Shown here: one piece after another, positions 16,131 through 24,060 of the stretch
Layout of the letters: every line of letters begins with the position of its first letter
Position numbering within the stretch: position 1 is the stretch's first letter
Source of the DNA: Alphaproteobacteria bacterium
GTDB lineage: Bacteria; Pseudomonadota; Alphaproteobacteria; UBA7879; UBA5542
Direction of reading: 5' to 3'
Length of the DNA: 44,591 bases
Assembly (NCBI GenBank): GCA_037146715.1
Contig: JBAWWO010000011.1
Coordinates: 1 to 44,591 of the forward strand
Notes under the pieces: generated by a model
The model's input: the letters and a program-made list of their open reading frames with translations, nothing else
Database searches by the model: none
What the model was told of the DNA's origin: nothing
Program-made: the position numbers and the translations under genes

Positions 16131-16515
16131 TTTTGTAAAGCCGGCAAACTGTCTTGCCATTAAGCCACCAAACCAGGTTGCCGTTAAGACGGTTTGCTGC
16201 TAATTAAATTTTTTGCAGCTTCTAAAAAATATAAAAGCCACTATGCCGGCATGGCGCCAAGACAGCTTTTATAACGATAGTACTTTCTTGTAAAAGTAGA
16301 GGTATTATAAAGAAAATATAGAAAAGCCGTCATGCCGGTAAACCAGCTTTTAGTGATTAAATAAAAAAGACAGCAAGATGTCTTGACGGCTTAGCGGCAT
16401 GCCGTCTTTATTTTATGGCCAGCATGCCGCCATGCTGTCAAAAAATTGCCTTAAAATTTTTTAGATAAATAATATAAAAGCCAGTATGCTGGCATGCCAC
16501 TAAGACAGCTTTTTT
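16131..16515. repeat. Cluster of six hyphenated palindromes upstream of parA, putative centromere
   Basis: At least six GC-richer palindromic units lie in AT-rich DNA. Units at 16230-16272 and 16473-16515 are both 43 bases and match at 37 positions, with outer arms AAAAGC/GCTTTT and inner TGCCGGCA or CCAGTATGCTGG. A 32-base variant is at 16321-16352. Others are at 16135-16199, 16364-16410 and 16416-16440. Shared words are GGCATGCC, GCCGTTAAG/GCCATTAAG and AAGACAGC. The cluster abuts parA, where type Ib systems have their centromere and operator. It fills the gap 16123-16515. Confidence 0.6.
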
Positions 16516-16542
16516 TCTTTATTATCTTTTTTTAACTTTCTG

Positions 16543-16557
16543 AGATAAAATTTATCT
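16543..16557. promoter_or_regulatory. 15-base palindrome before the transglutaminase-like gene
   Basis: AGATAAAATTTATCT is a perfect inverted repeat (7-base arms around one base), 25 bases before ATG 16583. It could be an operator or simply part of AT-rich promoter DNA. The ribosome site AGGGG lies 7 bases before the start codon. Confidence 0.35.
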
Positions 16558-16582
16558 ATAAAAAACAATACAGGGGCCTCTT

Positions 16583-18415
16583 ATGAATAAATCAAATATC
16601 AAACTTGTCCTTATAACCATAATTTTAATAACTTCCTGTTTTTATGTTTCTGTAGAATCTAGATGGGCTGTATTGGGGGAAGTTCCTTATGTTTGTGATT
16701 TTTATGAACAAAGAATTTTAATTGATGAAGAAGGAAAATCTAAATCTGTCACAGAAATTCAATTTAAAATAAACGACTACAGAGAAAATTACGATTGGGA
16801 ACTATATTTGAGGGAAGGGGGGTCATTTAAACTGCTTGATGGCAAAATAATAAATGGGTTTCGAGAATACAAGATACTTCCTGAATCTATTACAGAAAAG
16901 GAAGTTGAGGACGAAGACGATTCTTTTTATAAATGGAAGCTTATCACTATCCCGTTGCCAGATATGCACGATTTATTTCACTCAAAAAATAAAAAATCTT
17001 CAAAAATTTATTTGAAATATAGAGTTACTCAAAATCATCCTATTTTGAAAAAAGAAGTTTCACTGAAATATCATTTTGGGAAGGGGGCTTATTGGAAGAA
17101 GGGGAGGCTGGTTATAGATTCGAAACTTCCTTTATATCTTGAATATAATGACCCCTCTGGATCTTTATTTATCAAAAAAGAGAAAGAGGATTTGTTTTAT
17201 AAAGCAACAATAGAACTTTTGAATCCCATTTCTCATGATCTAGTGAATGAAAATGATGAGATGCTTGATCACAGAGACTTAACATGGGTTTCTGTATCTA
17301 CAATCAAAGACTGGGAGGATTTTGGTAGAAAGATGGCAAAGAAATATGAAAAGGTTATTAAACAACCTTTGCCTCAAAACTTTTACAAAATTCTTGAAGA
17401 GACTCAAAAACAGAAAAAAGAAGTTCATCAACTTAATGCTATTCAAAAACACCTTCATGGAGAGCATGGATTTTTGTATGAGGTTACTACTTCTAATTTG
17501 AAAAGATCTAGTTTTCCTCAGAATATGAAAAAAATTGCACAATCTAAAAAAGGAGACTGCAAAGATTATAGTGCTTTTATGGTGTCTATTTTGAGACATC
17601 TTGGATACAAAGCTAATGTGGCCCTTGTGGAATATGGAGTTTTGAAACCTTCGAAGATCTTTTCTCTTCCCTATGCTGGATCATTTAATCATGTCATCGT
17701 AAAGGTCATTGGAAAAACAGGAAAAACTTACTGGAGTGATCCGACTGAGCAATCTTTTAATATGGAGGAGGGGTTTCCGCCAGCTCTTGCAGGTAAAATG
17801 GCATTGGTTTTAGACGAAAGAATACCAACCTATGAGCAAATCCCTCAAAACATTCCTGAGCACTGTGTAAAGTTAATAAAAACTGACATAGATGTTCAAC
17901 AAGATGGCTCTATTAATATAAAAAGTATTCAAACAATTAAAAAACAAGCGATGAATTTACCTTTTCATATTAATTTTTTCCCCCACGAGGTTTCAAAAAT
18001 CGAAACATTAAATTTATGGGAAAAAAATCCGAAAGAACGTCTCCAAAAGTATGAAGAACAAAATGTGAAAGGAGAACATATCCTTTCTCTGAGCAATCCC
18101 TTATTTAGTATACTTTCTCAATACCCTGACGACTCTGTTGGTAATTTGTATGTTTCTGGGCCAATGCAGCTTGAAAAACAGATCCATGTAAAAAACAGAA
18201 ATATCAAAAACTGTGAAACTTTAAGAAAAAAAATAGATTTCCCTTGGCTTTCTGTTGAAAGACTCTGTGACAATGAAGGGCAGGGGGGTAGAGTTATTGA
18301 AACTCTCATCATAAAAACTCAGTTTATTTCTAAAAAAGATCGAGAAACCTTTCAGTATAAAGCTTTAGTAAACTCTATTCAGGGATTGATGAATGAGAAC
18401 TTAGATTTAACATAA
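16583..18415 (+). CDS. Transglutaminase-like (DUF3857-type) secreted protein, possible lipoprotein
   Basis: The 610-residue protein has an N-terminal hydrophobic signal with a possible lipobox (I16-T-S-C19). Residues of about 30-240 are beta-rich and resemble the DUF3857 domain that precedes transglutaminase-like folds. Residues of about 310-395 carry the papain/transglutaminase triad: C326 in KKGDCKDYSAF, H370 in SFNHVIVKV and D386 in TYWSDPTEQ. The C-terminal 200 residues are beta-rich. Such proteins cleave or crosslink peptides outside the cytoplasm; the substrate here is unknown. It stands alone, with its own upstream palindrome and a terminator after it, between the partition block and the XRE gene. 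Confidence 0.75.
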   Translation: MNKSNIKLVLITIILITSCFYVSVESRWAVLGEVPYVCDFYEQRILIDEEGKSKSVTEIQFKINDYRENYDWELYLREGGSFKLLDGKIINGFREYKILPESITEKEVEDEDDSFYKWKLITIPLPDMHDLFHSKNKKSSKIYLKYRVTQNHPILKKEVSLKYHFGKGAYWKKGRLVIDSKLPLYLEYNDPSGSLFIKKEKEDLFYKATIELLNPISHDLVNENDEMLDHRDLTWVSVSTIKDWEDFGRKMAKKYEKVIKQPLPQNFYKILEETQKQKKEVHQLNAIQKHLHGEHGFLYEVTTSNLKRSSFPQNMKKIAQSKKGDCKDYSAFMVSILRHLGYKANVALVEYGVLKPSKIFSLPYAGSFNHVIVKVIGKTGKTYWSDPTEQSFNMEEGFPPALAGKMALVLDERIPTYEQIPQNIPEHCVKLIKTDIDVQQDGSINIKSIQTIKKQAMNLPFHINFFPHEVSKIETLNLWEKNPKERLQKYEEQNVKGEHILSLSNPLFSILSQYPDDSVGNLYVSGPMQLEKQIHVKNRNIKNCETLRKKIDFPWLSVERLCDNEGQGGRVIETLIIKTQFISKKDRETFQYKALVNSIQGLMNENLDLT

Positions 18416-18420
18416 CAACA

Positions 18421-18473
18421 GGGGCTGTCCTAGATAATGTAGAAATATGTTATAAAGGACAACCCCTTCTTTT
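18421..18473 (+). terminator. Intrinsic terminator after the transglutaminase-like gene
   Basis: GGGGCTGTCCT (18421-18431) pairs with AGGACAACCCC (18456-18466) with a single mismatch and is followed by TTCTTTT. It lies 6 bases past the stop codon. Confidence 0.75.
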
Positions 18474-18530
18474 AAATTCCTAAATCCTATTCTTCAAGAT
18501 CGACTATATAGAATGAGATAGGTTATTAAA

Positions 18531-18950
18531 TCACAAGTCTTTTTTTGATGAATGCTTTTCAATAACCCAATTTGCAAAATTTTTGTCTAAAGAAGGAGGC
18601 GCGAGCTTGAGAGAATAGGAATATATCTCTTCGATAATTTTATCTATTTGAATTTTTGTCAGATAGAGATTTTGTTGCTCTAACAGAGAAGCCACAAGAG
18701 ATAAAACATTAGAGTACAAAGAAGGGTCCCATTGAGCAGCTAGGGCCTGATGGTCTTCAATAAGATCGGATAAAGAGCAATCTAAGGCTTTTGCAATAGA
18801 TAGAATCTTTTCTAGGCTAGGGTTCTTTACCCTTCCCGACAGAAAATTGTGAAGAGCAGCATTTTTCAACCCGCCTTTTTTTTCTAAAGCGCGCACGGTC
18901 AAATGTTGTTCTATTATTTTTTTTCTAATGTTTTTTATTAAAACGTTCAT
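18531..18950 (-). CDS. XRE-family transcriptional regulator, divergent from the tra operon
   Basis: The 139-residue protein has an N-terminal helix-turn-helix of the Cro/CI type (residues 3-63: IRKKIIEQHLTVRALEKKGG, then LHNFLSGRVKNPSLEKILSI and LDCSLSDLIE). The C-terminal half is helical, with no recognised ligand or peptidase domain. It is transcribed away from the tra operon, and a 14-base perfect palindrome (19002-19015) and the candidate tra promoter (19076-19104) lie in between. Control of its own gene and of the tra operon is a reasonable inference. Confidence 0.8.
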   Translation of the reverse strand: MNVLIKNIRKKIIEQHLTVRALEKKGGLKNAALHNFLSGRVKNPSLEKILSIAKALDCSLSDLIEDHQALAAQWDPSLYSNVLSLVASLLEQQNLYLTKIQIDKIIEEIYSYSLKLAPPSLDKNFANWVIEKHSSKKDL

Positions 18951-19001
18951 GTTAATCTAATTAAACTCTCCAAGTTAAATTTATACCACTCGAAGAGTAA
19001 A

Positions 19002-19015
19002 AACAAATATTTGTT
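19002..19015. promoter_or_regulatory. Candidate operator between the XRE gene and the tra promoter
   Basis: AACAAATATTTGTT is a perfect 14-base palindrome, 52 bases upstream of the XRE start codon. It lies close to a possible -35 region for that gene (its -10 candidate is TATAAA at 18986-18981 on the minus strand). No second copy was seen near the tra promoter. Confidence 0.4.
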
Positions 19016-19075
19016 AAAAACATATGTAAATATTATTATATTAAATTTTTTTTAGTATAATTAACTATTAATGTG

Positions 19076-19104
19076 TTGAAAAAGTAAAATTTGTGGGTTA
19101 TTAT
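19076..19104 (+). promoter_or_regulatory. Candidate promoter of the transfer operon
   Basis: TTGAAA (19076-19081), 17 bases and TATTAT (19099-19104) each match the sigma-70 consensus at 5 of 6 positions. It would give a leader of about 330 bases before traL; no gene lies between. The gap 18951-19444 otherwise holds the palindrome at 19002 and the hairpin at 19271. Confidence 0.5.
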
Positions 19105-19270
19105 TGGAGTAAGTGGAAAAAACAGAGGGATATAAAATTTAAGCATATTGTTTTTTTCATGACTTACGGAGAAGAGCGCATAAAAGTTGTTAACATTTGA
19201 AATAACTTAAGCTGAGCATTAGAAAAATTAAAAAATGAGAGAAAAAAATGAATAAACAAGTAACATAAAA

Positions 19271-19312
19271 TAAAGGCCTAAAAATCGTATTCAGACGATT
19301 AATAGACCTTTA
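19271..19312 (+). promoter_or_regulatory. Leader hairpin upstream of traL
   Basis: Two 18-base arms (19271-19288 and 19295-19312) pair at 15 positions around a 6-base loop. The ends are TAAAGG/CCTTTA and the loop side AATCGT/ACGATT. No T-run follows, so it is not a standard terminator. In a long tra leader it could be a processing or attenuation element. Confidence 0.4.
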
Positions 19313-19444
19313 CATGAAGCAGCTGATTGATAAATCAACCAACAAGCAACCCTACTATAAAACTCTTTGATTTATCTTTCCAGTACAAAATGAAAATACC
19401 TGGCATGTGTATAACGCATGTCTATTGGAGAAAGAATAAGTTAA

Positions 19445-19750
19445 GTGAACTTTGCATCAGAAAAAAATCATCGTATTTATCAATTTATGTCAGAGCCTGT
19501 GCGGTTTTTGGGATTGACTGTTGGCGAGTTAATTCTGGGAGTTGGGGGCTTTTTTATGGCCCTTCTCAATACAGGCAAATTTTCTTTGCAGGGATTTTTT
19601 TTGGGTGGGGGCATTGGCAGCATCATTTTTCTACGACAGCTCAAAAAACAGAAAATTGGGACTAATGTAAGGAGCTTTTTAACACATTATGGAATTTTTC
19701 CAGTGCCGAGTGGAACGTGGCCTCGATTTAATCAAAGGAGATATTACTAA
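19445..19750 (+). CDS. traL: TraL, F-type pilus assembly protein
   Basis: The 101-residue protein has the TraL hallmarks: a short N-terminus, SEPVRFLGLTVGELILGVGG and two hydrophobic segments (about 25-60), then a basic cytoplasmic tail ending VPSGTWPRFNQRRYY. It is an inner-membrane component of the mating-pair complex. A GTG at 19445 is taken as start, with GGAGAAAG upstream; the ATG 14 codons later (start of MSEPVRF) is possible. Its last base is the first base of traE. Confidence 0.85.
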   Translation: MNFASEKNHRIYQFMSEPVRFLGLTVGELILGVGGFFMALLNTGKFSLQGFFLGGGIGSIIFLRQLKKQKIGTNVRSFLTHYGIFPVPSGTWPRFNQRRYY

Positions 19751-20307
19751 TGAAATTCTCTCATGCTCAGGCTACCTCTCTACAGACTATAAAACAACGT
19801 AATTTTGCCTATCTGGTTAGTTTGGGGCTTTTGGTCTCAAACTTATTTTTGGCTTACAAGGTATTCAATCAGGAAGAAAGATGGGTCTTAATTCCTCAGT
19901 TTGATATTCACAATAAAATAGACGTTCAAGGAGATAAATATTCGAAAGTTTATTTGGAACATTGGGCAGGAGGATTGGCACAAGAAATGCTTACGGTGAA
20001 TCCTTTGAGTGTTGATCGCATGGTTCTCAAGTTTTTGGATCTCTCTTCCCTTAATTTTGGACGCATAAAACCAACTCTTGAATCTCATGCACAGGCTATA
20101 AAAGACGATCAATTAACAACAGCTTTTTATGCAAAGGGGTGTGAAGTGAATCAAGGGAAACGAGAAGTGGAGGTTTCTGGCACCTTCATGACATGGTTTG
20201 GGAAAGAAAAGCCTCCCATTGTTCAAACAAAGACTTTTGTTGTGGGGTGGGAATTAGGCCCTAAGGGTGTTCTCCTCGTGAGCAAGTTTGAAGAAAAGAA
20301 GGAGTAA
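19750..20307 (+). CDS. traE: TraE, F-type pilus assembly protein
   Basis: The 185-residue protein has one N-terminal transmembrane segment (about 20-38, FAYLVSLGLLVSNLFLAYKV), followed by a periplasmic domain with the TraE signature VYLEHWAGGLAQEMLTVNPL. TraE is the VirB8-like inner-membrane scaffold of F-type systems. GGAG lies 9 bases before the start. It directly follows traL and precedes traK by two bases. Confidence 0.92.
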   Translation: MKFSHAQATSLQTIKQRNFAYLVSLGLLVSNLFLAYKVFNQEERWVLIPQFDIHNKIDVQGDKYSKVYLEHWAGGLAQEMLTVNPLSVDRMVLKFLDLSSLNFGRIKPTLESHAQAIKDDQLTTAFYAKGCEVNQGKREVEVSGTFMTWFGKEKPPIVQTKTFVVGWELGPKGVLLVSKFEEKKE

Positions 20308-20309
20308 TA

Positions 20310-21044
20310 ATGAATAGAGTAAGACAATCAACTTTAACCCTCAATATTATCATCAGTATGAGTCTTTTGATGGGAGACCTTTGTAAAAGCTCTATTCCTT
20401 TAAAGACAGATCAGGTGATTTCTGTCCCAGTGCGTTGCGGGGGTCTTACACGTCTTATGATTAAAGGAGATAAAATTCAGGATATTGTTGTATATCCAGA
20501 GAAATTTTTTCCCCAAACGTCTCTTCATAAAAACGGCCAACTCTACATTAATTTAAAGGATGAATCTCAGTCTCTACAGCTCAGCTTGATTACTCAAAAT
20601 GGGCTCACTCAGGATCTAGTGCTAAAGTGCGATCCTAAGAAGGAGAGGGGACCTATTATTCTGGAAGGTGTGGATGCTACTGAAGACCAGGAAATCAAAG
20701 ATCAGAAAGAAATGGAATTGATTCTTTCTCTTGTCAAGAAAGCACTGACTAATGATCTAGAGAATGGAGTGGATTCCAATCCAGGTTCTCAAAGAGCACA
20801 AGAAGATCTGCTTTGGAAGGGAAAAACCAGATGGTCCGTTGGCTCTTATGAAATGGAGAGATTTGAGACCAAGAATAAGACGGAGAAGTTCATCCTATTA
20901 AAAGCGGAAGATTTAAGACAAGAGACGGATCTTGTCGTGAGTTTTGACCAGACACTCTTAGAGCCTGGCAAAAAAGGGGTCCTAGTGGTGGTCACTAGGA
21001 AAATAACACCTAACATTCAATCAAAAGGAGATAAAAATGAATAA
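20310..21044 (+). CDS. traK: TraK, F-type secretin-like core protein
   Basis: The 244-residue protein has a signal sequence (residues 1-28) and the TraK pattern: Q-V-I-S-V-P-V-R-C-G-G-L-T-R at 35-48, with later VVYPEKFF and LILKC-like strands. TraK is the VirB9-like component that forms the outer-membrane core with TraV and TraB. An acidic insert (about 125-165) is unusual. Its end overlaps the pilin-like gene by 8 bases. AAGGAG lies 5 bases before the start. Confidence 0.88.
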   Translation: MNRVRQSTLTLNIIISMSLLMGDLCKSSIPLKTDQVISVPVRCGGLTRLMIKGDKIQDIVVYPEKFFPQTSLHKNGQLYINLKDESQSLQLSLITQNGLTQDLVLKCDPKKERGPIILEGVDATEDQEIKDQKEMELILSLVKKALTNDLENGVDSNPGSQRAQEDLLWKGKTRWSVGSYEMERFETKNKTEKFILLKAEDLRQETDLVVSFDQTLLEPGKKGVLVVVTRKITPNIQSKGDKNE

Positions 21045-21441
21045 CCCTAAAAATTTTGAATCTAACAAAGATACAACAGCCGAATATAAGCCCAAAGAGC
21101 TTCTCATTGCAGAGCAGGTAATTTTAAAAATGCAAAAAAGAACTCAAGTTCGAGAACTTAAAAAACAGGCGATTTTTGTTGTTATTGTGATGGCAACTAT
21201 TCTTTCATCTACATCAGAAAGCCTGGCAGCTTTAGCGACTCAAGTGGATAGCGTTAAAAATCTTTTTAGAGATCATATCATGGCTTGTGGTCTTATTATT
21301 GGGGTCGCTGTAGGAGGAGTGAGGTCCTTAATGACTCATAATATTGGCTCTTTTATAGCTATTTTGGGCATTGCGATCTCCATCTCTTTTTCTTTGAGTC
21401 TTATAGAAAACGGCGTTTTCTTTAAGTTGTTTAGCAAATAG
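21037..21441 (+). CDS. F-type pilin-like protein (TraA/VirB2 class)
   Basis: The 134-residue protein has a charged leader of about 45 residues, then a hydrophobic segment (47-66) with a possible cleavage region SESLAALATQ. Two further membrane segments follow (about 84-102 and 106-124) separated by SLMTHNIG. F pilin has a long leader and two hydrophobic segments with a similar TKN turn, so this is the best pilin candidate in the window. It lies between traK and traB, not ahead of traL as in F. GGAG lies 7 bases before the start. A generic two-TM conjugation protein is the alternative. Confidence 0.6.
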   Translation: MNNPKNFESNKDTTAEYKPKELLIAEQVILKMQKRTQVRELKKQAIFVVIVMATILSSTSESLAALATQVDSVKNLFRDHIMACGLIIGVAVGGVRSLMTHNIGSFIAILGIAISISFSLSLIENGVFFKLFSK

Positions 21442-21461
21442 TTGATGGATAAAGAGCTGTC

Positions 21462-22787
21462 ATGAGCAATTTAAAAGATCTTACCCAGAAATTTCCGTAC
21501 CTCCCCAGAATGATCGTTTGGGGAGGGGGAGGCTTATTGCTTATAGGCGGGATTATCGGGTGGGTGATTATAGAATCCGCTAAAATACCTTCTCAACACC
21601 CTCAAAAAGATTCTTTGCCAGACGTGTCTACTCCCCACAGTCTTATGTCTTCTAAAGAGCTTTGGGTTAACCGCATTGAGGGAAAAACAGAAGATATCCA
21701 TAAGGATGTTGACGATATGAGGACTCAAAATCAACTCCTGAAGCAACAGATGGATGTTATGGACGGGATCATGAAGAACATGGCGGAACACCAAATGGTC
21801 ATGCAGCAGCAGGTAGCAGAAGATAGAAACAGAATGGCTAAAGAGAACATAGCTTTAGACGAAGGAGAGTTTGATAGATCTGTGGGAGAGGGGGAAGAAG
21901 GAACGTTTCCCTCTCAAGGAATGTTAGAACAAGGAGAGGGCAGGGGAGTTGCCAAGAAACAAGAACAACCATCGTGTGGGTTTAAGATATTTTCTTTACT
22001 CGACTCAGAGACGCCGATAGTCCCCAAAGACAAGCCTAAAGTCGTCGAGGAAATTATTCCTGCAGGCACTTATGCAGCTGGTGTTCTGACTAGTGGAATT
22101 GCAGCCAGTACTTCCCTTAATGCTCAAAGTGATCCTCAACCAGCTATGGTACGGTTAACAGGAAAGGGCATTCTTCCTAAAGGATTTAGGTCTGATATTA
22201 AAGAAGCTGTTATTATTGCTGCTTGCTATGGAGATATTTCTTCTGAGCGGGCTAATTGTCGCCTCAATAAACTTCTGATCATGGAACACAATGGGGAAGT
22301 TCTGTCCAAGAAGGTGGAGGGATGGCTTATTGGGGATGATGGAATTCCGGGCATTAAGGGAGTAGTCGTTGATAAGGCAGGGCCCGTTGTACGAGGCGCT
22401 TTCTGGTCAGGCCTTCTCAGTGGATTTGCCACTTATTTCAAAGCAGCGGCTCAACAACCTCAATTTGCCTTAACGGGGGGAGGGGCTGTAGAAACTCAAA
22501 AAATGAGCAATAGCACACTTCTGCAAAGTGCAGGCGCTAATGGAGTGAGTAATGCTTTGGAAAAAATAGCAGATTTTGCGATTAAAAGAGCCGAACAAAT
22601 GCAACCTGTCATTATGGTAGATCCTGGTCGGGGAGTTGACGTTGTCTTTAAAGAGGAAGTAGACCTTTCAGATTCCACATTCCGTCAAGAAATGGTGAAG
22701 AAGGGGGCTCAGACTCGTCATGATCACGCTCTTAAAAATGCTACTCTACATCCTATTCAACTAAAAAAATCAGGAGATACTCAATGA
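21462..22787 (+). CDS. traB: TraB, inner-membrane/periplasmic VirB10-like channel protein
   Basis: The 441-residue protein has one transmembrane segment (about 17-38), a coiled coil (about 75-110, MRTQNQLLKQQMDVMDGIMK), a variable Glu/Gly-rich linker and a C-terminal VirB10/TraB beta-barrel domain. That domain contains IPAGTYAAGVLTSGIAAST (about 200-218) and PVIMVDPGRGVDVVF (about 383-397). It would span the periplasm and join the inner- and outer-membrane rings. It overlaps traV by 4 bases. Confidence 0.93.
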   Translation: MSNLKDLTQKFPYLPRMIVWGGGGLLLIGGIIGWVIIESAKIPSQHPQKDSLPDVSTPHSLMSSKELWVNRIEGKTEDIHKDVDDMRTQNQLLKQQMDVMDGIMKNMAEHQMVMQQQVAEDRNRMAKENIALDEGEFDRSVGEGEEGTFPSQGMLEQGEGRGVAKKQEQPSCGFKIFSLLDSETPIVPKDKPKVVEEIIPAGTYAAGVLTSGIAASTSLNAQSDPQPAMVRLTGKGILPKGFRSDIKEAVIIAACYGDISSERANCRLNKLLIMEHNGEVLSKKVEGWLIGDDGIPGIKGVVVDKAGPVVRGAFWSGLLSGFATYFKAAAQQPQFALTGGGAVETQKMSNSTLLQSAGANGVSNALEKIADFAIKRAEQMQPVIMVDPGRGVDVVFKEEVDLSDSTFRQEMVKKGAQTRHDHALKNATLHPIQLKKSGDTQ

Positions 22788-23467
22788 AACGCTATTTTGG
22801 TTACAGGAAACCTCTTCCTCTCTTCATAGGGTCGCTTAAAAAACTTTTCTTATGCCTGATCATGTCTACTCTCACAGGGTGTTCAGGGATGTTTACACCT
22901 TATGATGTAAACTTTGAATGTCCTGTTAAAAAAGGGGTTTCTTGTACTCGTATGAGCACAATCAACAAAATGATTGATGAGGGAAAACTAGGGCAAGAAG
23001 AAACTCTTTCTTATCAGAAGAGTTGCTCTGGGTGTGGATGCTCGAGCCCAAAGGATCAATCTAAAGAACCTGTCATTCAAACGTATTTTTTAGAAGAGAG
23101 AAAAAATACCTCTAAACCCTCTCCAGAAAAAGAAATCTTGGGCGAAGAAACCACAGAAAACCTTTTAGAGGAGAGAGCCTCCTCGCCTGTTGAAAATACT
23201 ATATCAGACCAACTCTCTTTCATACAAGAAGAAGACTCTGAAAAGCCTAGTTCTCCTGTTTTAGATGATTCAGAGTCTTCCTCTTGTATGGATAGGGAAA
23301 CAAACCCATTTAATAATAATGATGGAGCTGAGTCTGTCTATAAGGAGGAAGAAAATGAGATGTCCCCTAAAGAGCTATCTGATTCAAAACTAGATCCTGA
23401 GAGAGTTTATGTTCACTTAGAGGATAACCAGAAGCCTATGGTCCAGGAGGTGTCGCATGTTCAGTAA
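22784..23467 (+). CDS. traV: TraV, outer-membrane core lipoprotein
   Basis: The 227-residue protein has a signal peptide ending in a lipobox L30-T-G-C33, then the TraV motif FECPVKKGVSC. This is followed by cysteines and an acidic, low-complexity C-terminus longer than in F TraV (about 171 residues there). TraV is the VirB7-like lipoprotein of the core ring. It starts inside the traB stop (ATGA). The following gap to traC (593 bases) is occupied by an antisense toxin-antitoxin module. Confidence 0.88.
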   Translation: MKRYFGYRKPLPLFIGSLKKLFLCLIMSTLTGCSGMFTPYDVNFECPVKKGVSCTRMSTINKMIDEGKLGQEETLSYQKSCSGCGCSSPKDQSKEPVIQTYFLEERKNTSKPSPEKEILGEETTENLLEERASSPVENTISDQLSFIQEEDSEKPSSPVLDDSESSSCMDRETNPFNNNDGAESVYKEEENEMSPKELSDSKLDPERVYVHLEDNQKPMVQEVSHVQ

Positions 23468-23483
23468 TGTTTTTATAGGAAAT

Positions 23484-23762
23484 TCAACGAGTATAAACTT
23501 CCCGGCGATGGGCAATTTTAAGAACTATAATAGTAAAACTATCTGGAATAAAATCTACGATCAGACGATAATCACCTACTCTCAGACTCCAAAATCCTGT
23601 CAACTCTCCGGTCAATCATTTCCCAAATATGCGGGGTTCATCAGCAGAGAGAATTTTTTCTTTTATAAACTTAGCAACACGTTTCTGTTCAACAAATCCA
23701 AGTTTAGTGAATTCTTTTTCAGCAGCAGGCGAAAACTCAATATACCAACGAGAATCTGCCAT
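23484..23762 (-). pseudogene. RelE/ParE-family toxin with in-frame stop
   Basis: The frame from ATG 23762 reads MADSRWYIEFSPAAEKEFTK and continues to DEPRIFGK. It then meets TGA at 23618-23616 (codon 49). Past the stop the same frame continues as LTGELTGFWSLRVGDYRLIV and ends with VLKIAHRREVY and a stop at 23486-23484. This is a full-length RelE-like toxin of 92 residues broken by one nonsense codon; the conserved GxWSLRVGDYR and the C-terminal HRREVY are intact. It starts one base after the antitoxin stop. Loss of the toxin inside the tra operon would relieve toxicity while keeping the antitoxin. Confidence 0.8.
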
Positions 23763-23763
23763 C

Positions 23764-23988
23764 TTATTTTAAGCCAGCAGCCTTTTTTATCTCGGTCCAA
23801 GGCACAGGTTTATCGAGTCCTTTGTCGAGTCTTTTTTTTCTCTCTAGAGCGTCATAATAGTCTTCTTGATCTTCTAGATACTCTTCGAGAGCCTGAGACA
23901 CAAAAGAAGATTTGGAGCGATGAGTTTTCTGAGCTAGCTTCTTTAGTCTGTTTTCCAGTTCTTCTGGCAATTCAACAGATACAGTCAT
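23764..23988 (-). CDS. RelB-like RHH antitoxin
   Basis: The 74-residue protein has the RHH fold (MTVSVELPEELENRLKKLAQ, then RSKSSFVSQALEEYLEDQED) and a C-terminal toxin-binding tail ending WTEIKKAAGLK. It precedes the RelE-like gene by one base and is read against the tra genes. AGGAGAAG lies upstream. It is clearly related to the orphan protein at 29283-29522 (shared SKRTRRSK/AQKTHRSK and EYLEDQE-YYDALE segments). With a broken partner it may still repress its promoter. Confidence 0.85.
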   Translation of the reverse strand: MTVSVELPEELENRLKKLAQKTHRSKSSFVSQALEEYLEDQEDYYDALERKKRLDKGLDKPVPWTEIKKAAGLK

Positions 23989-24060
23989 GGCTCTTCTCCT
24001 TTTCTTTAAATATAGGCTGTTTTTTCAAAATTTCAAGATTAAATAAAAAAGGGGTCTATC

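Noticed and set aside
16131..16515. CRISPR array
   Set aside because: The repeats are palindromic, of variable length and spacing, lack uniform spacers, and no cas gene is present.
23616..23618. TGA read as tryptophan (recoded genetic code)
   Set aside because: All large genes in the window use TGG for tryptophan and several end in TGA, so a simple nonsense mutation is the better explanation.
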